In this document: positions 57,145 to 64,000 of the stretch, in pieces
How positions within the stretch are numbered: position 1 is the first letter of the stretch
Layout of the letters: the number at the start of each line of letters is the position of its first letter
NCBI GenBank assembly: GCA_015071005.1
Contig: SVIG01000002.1
Span: 1 to 64,000, forward strand
Direction: 5' to 3'
Length of the DNA stretch: 64,000 nucleotides
Source of the DNA: Clostridiales bacterium
Lineage (GTDB): Bacteria; Bacillota; Clostridia; Christensenellales; Borkfalkiaceae
The notes under the pieces: model-generated
Databases searched by the model: none
Told to the model about the DNA's origin: nothing
Seen by the model: only the letters and a program-made list of their open reading frames with translations
Position numbers and translations under genes: made by a program

Positions 57145-58518
57145 TTAGTAAATTAATACGTAAGCGGCGTCCCCTGGCAACAATGCCGTTTCTAAAACAC
57201 CGTTTACAAGCTCGCGTTTCGTCCATTTTCCGTCCGCGTACACGTCCGCAAAACGGAACTTTTTATCAAATTGCACCGTCGTCTTTTGCGCAACGCCCGC
57301 CGTCGCCTCGCAACGCACGTCCGTCACGTTAATAATGCGGTACAAATATTGATCTTCCTTTTCATCGTAGAGCTCGTTGATTAAAACCCCTTCTCGATCC
57401 GTCGCAAACGAAACTACGTTATCGAGCTTTTCGTTTAACGCATAATCAAGTTGTCTTAAATCCGATTGGAACGTTTCTACGTCGTACGCCGAATGCCGAT
57501 AGGTAAACTTCGTTACCACAGGCGCAATTTCATACAATTCCTTGATGATTTTTTGCGTTATATAATATAGAGGAGTCTTTTCCCCTTCTCGCGTGAGCAT
57601 CGCGCCGTCGTTGGGGAATTCTTCCACCGAGTTTGCCCCATGCGGCATATACGTAAAGAACCCAAGCTCTTTTACCGCAAAACCCAAAAGCAAATGCAAC
57701 TGATAGCGCATTTCTTGTTCGTTGGGCGTCCAGTAATAATCCTTGCCGCCAAGCTTCATTGAAGTGCTTTGTGCCACGAAGGAGAAATACACGCCGCGAT
57801 CGCGGCAAATTTCCGCCGCATTTTGCAAGCAACGCAAATAGAAAAGCTTGTTTTCTTTCGCAGTACAGAAGGTATAATCGTCGTACATGATATAGTCGCA
57901 GCCCGTTTCGTCCAAAAACATATTCAAATATTTGCTGCGGCGTTCCATCAAGTCCCCGCCTTGGGGATACCGCTCATCCATCCAACGGAGCGTATCCATC
58001 GGCAACAAATTACAATGCACGTACGCTTTGGGACAAACTCTTCTCAACGAACGGCAAATTTGCCCAAATGCTTTGAAGAAATAATAATGCGGTTCGTCTG
58101 CCAAGTAAATCCCGTAAAAAGCGGGATGTTTGGAGTAGTTCTTGATACGTTCCGCCACGAACGCGTCCAAGCTCGCTTCGCTATCGAAAGGTTTTCCTTC
58201 GCCGATAATACCTTCTCTATTTCGGGAAAGCTCGTAAAACGCCTGATCGCCTACGATGTATTTTTGAATACCCGCTTCGTAAACGATGTCCATCATCTTT
58301 TTACAAGCGGACGTTTCCCAGTCCTCACCGTAATAGGTCGCGATACAGCCAGACATTACGATATTAAAGCCGACTTCTTTATATTCCTTCATCCTTTCTA
58401 CCGTTTTCATCGGCCCGAACGGCATACCTACGACGTAGTCCCCTTGTTCACAGCCCGGAAGAGAATAGGCGTATAAGGGAAAATCTACTACACTATCGCT
58501 ATAATATTTTTCAAACAT
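57145..58518 (-). CDS. Putative TIM-barrel glycoside hydrolase, no signal peptide
   Basis: 457 aa; AFYGIYLADEPHYYFF, YIMYDDYTF, C-term LPGDAAYVLIY; starts MFEKYYSDSVVDFPLYAYS with no hydrophobic leader. Confidence 0.75.
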   Translation of the reverse strand: MFEKYYSDSVVDFPLYAYSLPGCEQGDYVVGMPFGPMKTVERMKEYKEVGFNIVMSGCIATYYGEDWETSACKKMMDIVYEAGIQKYIVGDQAFYELSRNREGIIGEGKPFDSEASLDAFVAERIKNYSKHPAFYGIYLADEPHYYFFKAFGQICRSLRRVCPKAYVHCNLLPMDTLRWMDERYPQGGDLMERRSKYLNMFLDETGCDYIMYDDYTFCTAKENKLFYLRCLQNAAEICRDRGVYFSFVAQSTSMKLGGKDYYWTPNEQEMRYQLHLLLGFAVKELGFFTYMPHGANSVEEFPNDGAMLTREGEKTPLYYITQKIIKELYEIAPVVTKFTYRHSAYDVETFQSDLRQLDYALNEKLDNVVSFATDREGVLINELYDEKEDQYLYRIINVTDVRCEATAGVAQKTTVQFDKKFRFADVYADGKWTKRELVNGVLETALLPGDAAYVLIY

Positions 58519-58563
58519 AATTACTTGTCCTTATTTTTATAATGTTTTTTCAAATATGACTAC

Positions 58564-59427
58564 TTAACCTTTCAAACCGCCTGCCGTCATATTCGTCAAA
58601 ATAAGCTTTTGCGTACAGGAGTAAAGCACGATAATGGGGAGCGAAGAAATAATCGACGCTGCGAAGTGCATCGGGAGCGCGCTCTTTCTCGAACGATTGT
58701 GTTTTTCAAACTCCTTCAAGCCGTAAGCAAGGTTAGGCGTTTGCGTCAGGTACAGTTCTACCGTGCCGAAATCGTTCCATACGCCGATTGCCTGCGTAAT
58801 CATAATTGCCGAAATACAAGGAACAACTTGGGGAAGAATAATCGAGAAGAATACTCTAAGCTCCCCTGCGCCGTCTATGTATGCCGATTCGGAATAGGAA
58901 GGGCTTACCCCCTTGAAATACCCGTAAAGCACGATGAACGCGAAGTCGAAGCCCGACGCCCAAGAAATCCAAATTAACGCAGGGTTTTCGATAAAATCCA
59001 GCCTATACATCAATTTATACGCCGCAGGTCCGCTACCGATAATGGGAATCGTATTTACAAAAATAACGATGACGTACAAAAACTCTTTCCCGGGGAAACG
59101 GAAACGCGCAATCGCATAAGCAAGCATCGCGCTCGCCGCAACGTTTACAAACACGCGCACAACAAGAATCCAAAGGGAATTCCAAAGCATACCGAAATAA
59201 TCTACGCCCGTAACTTCAAATTCCGAAAAAATTCTCGAGAAGTTTTCAAACGCCCATTCCTTTGTAATTGCCATACTGTTTCCAGCAATTTTCGTTTTCA
59301 ATGCGTTATTGAACGCCCAAAAGAAAGGATACATACAAAGGAGGGCTAACACACAGAAAAAGATAAAAAATGCAATCGCCGTGATTTTTTCAGAAATCGG
59401 GGCTCTTTTCGAAGCAATTTTTTTCAC
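58564..59427 (-). CDS. ABC sugar transporter permease (MalG-type, CUT1)
   Basis: EAA-loop-like ESAYIDGAGELRVFFSIILPQVVPCI; C-terminal LTNMTAGGLKG. Confidence 0.93.
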   Translation of the reverse strand: MKKIASKRAPISEKITAIAFFIFFCVLALLCMYPFFWAFNNALKTKIAGNSMAITKEWAFENFSRIFSEFEVTGVDYFGMLWNSLWILVVRVFVNVAASAMLAYAIARFRFPGKEFLYVIVIFVNTIPIIGSGPAAYKLMYRLDFIENPALIWISWASGFDFAFIVLYGYFKGVSPSYSESAYIDGAGELRVFFSIILPQVVPCISAIMITQAIGVWNDFGTVELYLTQTPNLAYGLKEFEKHNRSRKSALPMHFAASIISSLPIIVLYSCTQKLILTNMTAGGLKG

Positions 59428-59444
59428 GATTTATCCCTCCTTCA

Positions 59445-60404
59445 TTAAATTTCTACGTTGGCAAAGACGCGGTCAATGAGCTTTCTGCCAATCAATACGA
59501 CGGGTACGGTAATGGCGGTCAAGAATACGCCGATTGCCGCAGGTTCACCCAAGAAACCATCCGGCGATGCTTTACGGTCCAAGGTCATTTGATAGAGCAA
59601 GAACCCAATCGTCGAAGTATCTCTCGCACCACCCGTCAAAAGGTAAATGTAATAGTCCGCGGTGAATACCGAGCAAAGCGCAAAGGTCATAAGCGTAGCG
59701 ATTGTCGACCAAACGCAAGGAACGGCAATACTGATAAAGGTACGCCAAAAACCCGCGCCGTCCAATTCCGCCGATTCATAGATTTCATCGGGTACACGCG
59801 AGAACGCGCCCGTCAAAACGGCGTTATTGCAAACGAGACCCATGATACATTTAATCGTAACAATCGTCGGGAATGCCGTTTCCTTCGTCCCCAATAAACC
59901 TTCGTTTATTGCGCTCTCGGATAAAAACGGCTTCAATACGCGCACCAAAGCGCCGCCTTGCAAATACCCTTGCGACAAATAAACGAGGAGCTGCGACCAC
60001 ATAACCGCACCCATCAAGCTCGGAACAATATAAAATACACGGAAAGCGTAATGTCCCCAAATTCTGCGGTACAAAACGTACGTCGTCAATATACCAATCG
60101 GGAAAAGAAGGAAGAAATCCAAAGCCCAGAGGATAAACGAACGCTTTAACGTGTCAAAAAGATCGAAAGCCAGCTTATTGTCGTTGCCCTTCAACGCTTC
60201 AAACACCCATTTCATATTCGCCCACGTGAATTTCCCATCGCCGTCTTGGAAGGCATACATAATACTCGAAAAGTTTACGTACAGCCAAAAGATTGCAAAT
60301 TGAATCACGGGAAACGCTATAAATAAATATACGAATAAAAACTTTTTCTTTTCAAATCCGCTATACTTACTGATTTTTCTCTTTAACTTATTCATAGAAA
60401 TCAC
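59445..60404 (-). CDS. ABC sugar transporter permease (MalF-type, CUT1)
   Basis: EAA-loop-like ESAELDGAGFWRTFISIAVPCVWSTI; multiple TM segments. Confidence 0.93.
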   Translation of the reverse strand: MISMNKLKRKISKYSGFEKKKFLFVYLFIAFPVIQFAIFWLYVNFSSIMYAFQDGDGKFTWANMKWVFEALKGNDNKLAFDLFDTLKRSFILWALDFFLLFPIGILTTYVLYRRIWGHYAFRVFYIVPSLMGAVMWSQLLVYLSQGYLQGGALVRVLKPFLSESAINEGLLGTKETAFPTIVTIKCIMGLVCNNAVLTGAFSRVPDEIYESAELDGAGFWRTFISIAVPCVWSTIATLMTFALCSVFTADYYIYLLTGGARDTSTIGFLLYQMTLDRKASPDGFLGEPAAIGVFLTAITVPVVLIGRKLIDRVFANVEI

Positions 60405-60458
60405 CGTTTCGGCAATAAGCCTACGTTTTTGTAAAACTCTCGCCTAATAAATATTTTT

Positions 60459-60539
60459 GTTTGTTGCGGGAGCAACAAACAGCCCCATGGGGCTGTACTT
60501 CTATTTTTTTCAGCGTCGCGCGTGGCTTCGCGCGACGCT
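60459..60539 (-). other. Three consecutive hairpins between binding-protein and permease genes
   Basis: gtttgttgc/gcaacaaac (60459-60480), acagcccc/ggggctgt (60479-60496), agcgtcgcgcg/cgcgcgacgct (60512-60539); no U-tract on the minus strand. Confidence 0.75.
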
Positions 60540-60554
60540 CTGTTTTACCGTAAA

Positions 60555-62195
60555 TTATTTGTAGTCATTCCACAAATCTTTGACTGCGTCCAAGCTATCA
60601 TTATAAAGCTTATTTGCTGCAGATTCATAGCTCGTCGACGGCGCTTTATCGTAGAGATGTAATGCAAGGTTATCAATCGCAGGGAACATATAGTCGGAGC
60701 TAAACACTTTGAATCTCGTGCCTTGAATACGCGAGTTTACCGCTCTATAATGCTGATTTAAGGTCAAAGCCTTCGCGCTGTTTACAAATTGGAAATTCGA
60801 TTCCGTCGTAATCGAGCTTGCATAAGGGGAAATGCCGTTCGCAGTTCTCATAAAGGTTTCCGCATACGAGTCACTCGCCATCATACGAAGGAAGAGCGCT
60901 GCAAGGTGTTTCTTTTCGCTACCCTTGGTGATAACGGCAAGGTGCTCGATACCGCGCGCAAAGCATACGCCGCGTGCCGTCGCTACCGCTTCCACGTCTT
61001 CGCTCGCAATATCCATGCTCTTCTCCGATTTTACAAGCGCTATGATTTCTTCAAGCGACTTATTCTCGTCGATAAGCTTACAAAGGTAAGAAAGCAAATC
61101 GTCGCAAGCTTCTTCATTGAGGTTATATGCCGTACCTTCGCCGAAAAGCTTTACGCCAAGCGCGGAAATAACGGGTACGTTTATGAAATCGATATCCTCA
61201 AAATCCTCATCGTTATAGTTGTACTTAACTTCGTTCAAGAACCAGTCGCCATTGAGCATAAATACCGCGCCCTTGTTTTCCATAATCGCGTCTTGCGCTT
61301 GAGAGAGCACTTGCGAAGAAGAACCGGGCAACGCATACTTTTTATCCATGAATTGATAGCTGACTTCCAAAACGTCCTTCAAGTTTTCGTTTTCAAAAAC
61401 CTTCCAGCCGTCTTCCATTTCCGTCCAAACGCCATCCTTCTTTTCTTGCATTCTCAAGAATTCGTTGTAGCTGTCGATGTCGTATTGCGCAAACCACGTC
61501 GCAACGGCGCAATCTTGATAGGTTGACGCTCTGCCTTCGCCCTTACCCAAATCGTACGTAACGGGATAGATCCCATTGTCAGCCGCCTTGATCGCGTCGA
61601 ACGCCTCAAAAAGCTCGTTCGTCGTTCTCGGATACTCCGTAATGCCGCATTTTGCAAGCTTTGCAGTATTTACAACCATACCAGCCGTCGTGTCAGCCCA
61701 TATAAAGCCGTACATCTTTCCATTATCCGCACAAAGATAAGGCACGATATCCGAATGTACTCTTTCGGAAACCGGCGAGCTTTCCGTGCCGTCGTATTCG
61801 ATTGCGGGCTGATTGAAGACCGTCTCTCTCAAATCTTCACAAAGCTCTTTATCGTATTCGTTGGCTTCGCTCACGCGGTTGGGCGTGATTGCACCCGTAA
61901 CGTAGAGGTCGATACCCGAATCGTCATAGCCTTTATAAAGCTCACGGATAACCGTGTCCCCACTAAAGCTCGGGGATTTCAAAATGTTTACTTTGTACCC
62001 CTCTTCTTCGTATAAAGCCTCGAACTTATCCTCCAGCTCGTAAAGGAAGTCGAAGCCGAAACCAGCTTCATAAAGACGGACGTTGATGGTTACGTCGTCT
62101 CTAACGATCTTTTCCTTTGCCTTACAGCCTGCACTTGTAGCCGCGCAACCCAACACAAGCGTCGCCGCAAGTACCGTAGAAAGTGTTTTTTTCAT
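60555..62195 (-). CDS. ABC transporter extracellular solute-binding lipoprotein
   Basis: Lipobox-like ATSAGCKAKEK; type-1 binding-protein-like sequence, adjacent to MalF/MalG-type permeases. Confidence 0.9.
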   Translation of the reverse strand: MKKTLSTVLAATLVLGCAATSAGCKAKEKIVRDDVTINVRLYEAGFGFDFLYELEDKFEALYEEEGYKVNILKSPSFSGDTVIRELYKGYDDSGIDLYVTGAITPNRVSEANEYDKELCEDLRETVFNQPAIEYDGTESSPVSERVHSDIVPYLCADNGKMYGFIWADTTAGMVVNTAKLAKCGITEYPRTTNELFEAFDAIKAADNGIYPVTYDLGKGEGRASTYQDCAVATWFAQYDIDSYNEFLRMQEKKDGVWTEMEDGWKVFENENLKDVLEVSYQFMDKKYALPGSSSQVLSQAQDAIMENKGAVFMLNGDWFLNEVKYNYNDEDFEDIDFINVPVISALGVKLFGEGTAYNLNEEACDDLLSYLCKLIDENKSLEEIIALVKSEKSMDIASEDVEAVATARGVCFARGIEHLAVITKGSEKKHLAALFLRMMASDSYAETFMRTANGISPYASSITTESNFQFVNSAKALTLNQHYRAVNSRIQGTRFKVFSSDYMFPAIDNLALHLYDKAPSTSYESAANKLYNDSLDAVKDLWNDYK

Positions 62196-62386
62196 AATTT
62201 CCTCCTATTAGCAAAACTTTTCAGTTCTACCCCAGAACATAATTTATTAGTCTAAAACTATGATAGCACACCTTTGTATATCTTTCCACTCTATTTTTAT
62301 GTAAAACTAATCTATTTTTAAGATTTTTAATTTTGAAAATGGAAATTTTGCCTTTTATTTACATTATAATAAATATAAAACGGCTA

Positions 62387-62415
62387 TTGACATTCGCTTT
62401 TTTTTATGTTATAAT
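62387..62415 (+). promoter_or_regulatory. Consensus promoter TTGACA-N17-TATAAT
   Basis: Read directly upstream of the AraC gene. Confidence 0.8.
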
Positions 62416-62445
62416 CAAAAAAAAATGACGAAAATGGAGCAAAAA

Positions 62446-63276
62446 ATGGCAATTCGCTTAGGTTTGAACGAAATAAGACACACACCGTACATATCTTCTT
62501 CTTACACGCCGCCGAAACATTTCCATTCCCACGATTTTTTTGAATTCTCTTTTTGTGTTTCGGGGCATGCAGTCAATATTGTCAACGATACGCCTATTCC
62601 TTTTCAGAACGGTTCGTGCGTAATTTTACGTCCCAACGACGTGCACGCCGTCACCGAATATGACGACAAGGTTTACGAGCATATTGACTTATATGCCACC
62701 AAAGAGCACTTCAAAAATCTTTGCAATTGTTGCCATAAAGCTTTGTACGATGAAATTATGAACGACCCAAACCCAATCGCGTTTTCCCTTTCTAACGAGA
62801 TTTTCACGTTTTTATTCAATCAAGCCTTGCTTTTGAAGGAAATGATCGCCAATAAAAACAATTTCTATCAAACGCTGTACGTTGGGATGACGTCCACCCT
62901 ACTTTCCGAATGGGTCAAGCATAAAATTTATTCGCAGACGTATAAGCCTGATTGGCTCAAAAACCTTTTGCCCAAGTTTAACGACATCACGTTCGTGCAA
63001 AAGAACGTCACGCAAATCGCACAAGAAACGGGTTTCACTTTGCCCTATTTCTCAACGCAATTCAAAAAATATATGGGAATTTCCGCAATCGAGTATTTGA
63101 CGAAAAAGAGGATTCACATGTCCAAAGACCTCTTAATGACGGAAAAGACGCTCCGCATTTTGGATATTTCCGCTATGCTCGGCTTTGAAAATCCCAGCAC
63201 CTTTTCCAAACATTTCTTGGAAGAATTTAACCTTACTCCCAAGGAATACAGAAAACAAATACACATGCTGCATTAA
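62446..63276 (+). CDS. AraC-family transcriptional regulator
   Basis: Cupin-like N-terminus PKHFHSHDFFEFSFCVSG; HTH VTQIAQETGFTLPYFSTQFKKYMGISAIEYLTKKRIHMSKDLL and ISAMLGFENPSTFSKHFLEEFNLTPKEYR; start at 62446 preferred (ggagc RBS). Confidence 0.95.
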   Translation: MAIRLGLNEIRHTPYISSSYTPPKHFHSHDFFEFSFCVSGHAVNIVNDTPIPFQNGSCVILRPNDVHAVTEYDDKVYEHIDLYATKEHFKNLCNCCHKALYDEIMNDPNPIAFSLSNEIFTFLFNQALLLKEMIANKNNFYQTLYVGMTSTLLSEWVKHKIYSQTYKPDWLKNLLPKFNDITFVQKNVTQIAQETGFTLPYFSTQFKKYMGISAIEYLTKKRIHMSKDLLMTEKTLRILDISAMLGFENPSTFSKHFLEEFNLTPKEYRKQIHMLH

Positions 63277-63298
63277 GCCTTTCTTCCTAAACAAAGCG

Positions 63299-63327
63299 AG
63301 CCGCGATTGCCTTTCGCAATCGCGGCT
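63299..63327 (+). terminator. Terminator after AraC gene
   Basis: agccgcgattgc-ctttc-gcaatcgcggct then T-rich sequence. Confidence 0.75.
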
Positions 63328-63419
63328 CTTCTTTCGCCCAATTCCTCTTTTTTTCGAGCTTTTTTTCTATAATTCGTCAACTCCTTTTTATTATCATAAA
63401 AAGAAAAGGAGTTTTTTTC

Positions 63420-64000
63420 ATGTACTTATCCGAGCTTGAAAACAAAACCCTACTCTTACGCGCAGCCCCTCGCGGCGTCTGCCGTGGCGTAGGTATTTCT
63501 CTAAAAAACTTTTGCGTAAAGTATCTGCTTTGCGCAAGTCCTACCAGCCCTACGAATATTGATTTTTGTCTGCCCTTGCAAGCGGTAGAAAGCATCGACG
63601 AAAATATTTATCTATCTCGGCTTCGCCCTGCCTTTCCCAAAAACTGCGCGCGGCTTTTTCTCGGCTTACCTATCTTTTCGCAAGAAGGGGTTTATCTTGG
63701 AAAACTCTCGGACGTCCAGTTTGACGGCTTTACCGCCGCCAAACTTTTTACCGACCGCAAGGAAAACTATCCTATCCATTCTTTAATCGCCTGCTCGGAC
63801 GCGTTGATTTTGCGAAAAAATGCTCCATTCCCTATCGGTCAAGCCGTACCTGCCACCATCCTTTCCAAAATTAACGGCAAAAAAGACGGGCTTGTCACCA
63901 AGCCCCTTTTACGCGCGGCGATCGAGAAAGGCGCGCTTCTTTTCCTCACGCTATCCTTGCCACCCTTTTCCTTAGACGGTGTACTTTGCCGAAAGCCGTA
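63420..64000 (+). CDS. Hypothetical protein with possible PRC-barrel-like segment, truncated by right edge
   Basis: Open frame to the window end (absent from track because no stop): MYLSELENKTLLLRAAPRGVCRGVGISLKNFCVKYLL...GLPIFSQEGVYLGKLSDVQFDGFTAAKLF; aaaggag RBS. Confidence 0.7.
   Translation, partial: MYLSELENKTLLLRAAPRGVCRGVGISLKNFCVKYLLCASPTSPTNIDFCLPLQAVESIDENIYLSRLRPAFPKNCARLFLGLPIFSQEGVYLGKLSDVQFDGFTAAKLFTDRKENYPIHSLIACSDALILRKNAPFPIGQAVPATILSKINGKKDGLVTKPLLRAAIEKGALLFLTLSLPPFSLDGVLCRKP

Noticed and set aside
63377-63595. 72-aa minus-strand ORF
   Set aside because: Antisense to the edge-truncated plus-strand CDS starting at 63420, which has a better RBS and stays open to the end.
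1-64000. CRISPR arrays, prophage or conjugative element
   Set aside because: No spaced repeat array and no phage structural, integrase or conjugation genes recognised; the only mobile-element gene seen is the IS30-type transposase at the left edge.

Overview
The window looks like a chromosomal segment of a spore-forming, Clostridia-like Firmicute; lineage is inferred from SpoIVA, the large SRP RNA and the ECF-truA linkage. The left half (about 1-35 kb) is mostly housekeeping: an edge-truncated IS30-type transposase, spoIVA, hslO, a lysine riboswitch with asd-dapA-dapB, gltX, a ketopantoate reductase-like gene, aroK, hemW, lepA, mnmE, truA, ecfT, a fused EcfA1-EcfA2 ATPase, mrp, the large bacterial SRP RNA, a BspA-like LRR lipoprotein, dinB and tRNA-Gln(CTG). 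The right half (about 35.9-63.3 kb) is a large glycan-utilisation locus, almost entirely on the minus strand. It contains a CUT1-type ABC importer (binding protein plus two permeases, no ATPase), a divergent AraC regulator, a GH36 alpha-galactosidase, two (alpha/alpha)6-type glycosidases and a Gfo/Idh/MocA oxidoreductase. Five further proteins form what I consider the candidate new system. Three are very large exported proteins (2019, 1067 and 1144 aa) that share nine copies of a ~200-aa module I do not recognise. A putative glycosidase domain with 'DEP' and 'YDDY' motifs occurs three times: in a protein without a signal peptide, in a lipoprotein, and at the C-terminus of the 2019-aa protein. 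Other points of interest are U-tract-less intergenic hairpins in this operon, a missed 48-aa small ORF, a ~117-bp tandem array after tRNA-Gln that carries copies of its 3' end, a dispersed intergenic repeat that starts at stop codons, and a divergent XRE/membrane-protein cassette with operator-like palindromes over a consensus promoter. No homology search could be run, so product names rest on motif recognition.
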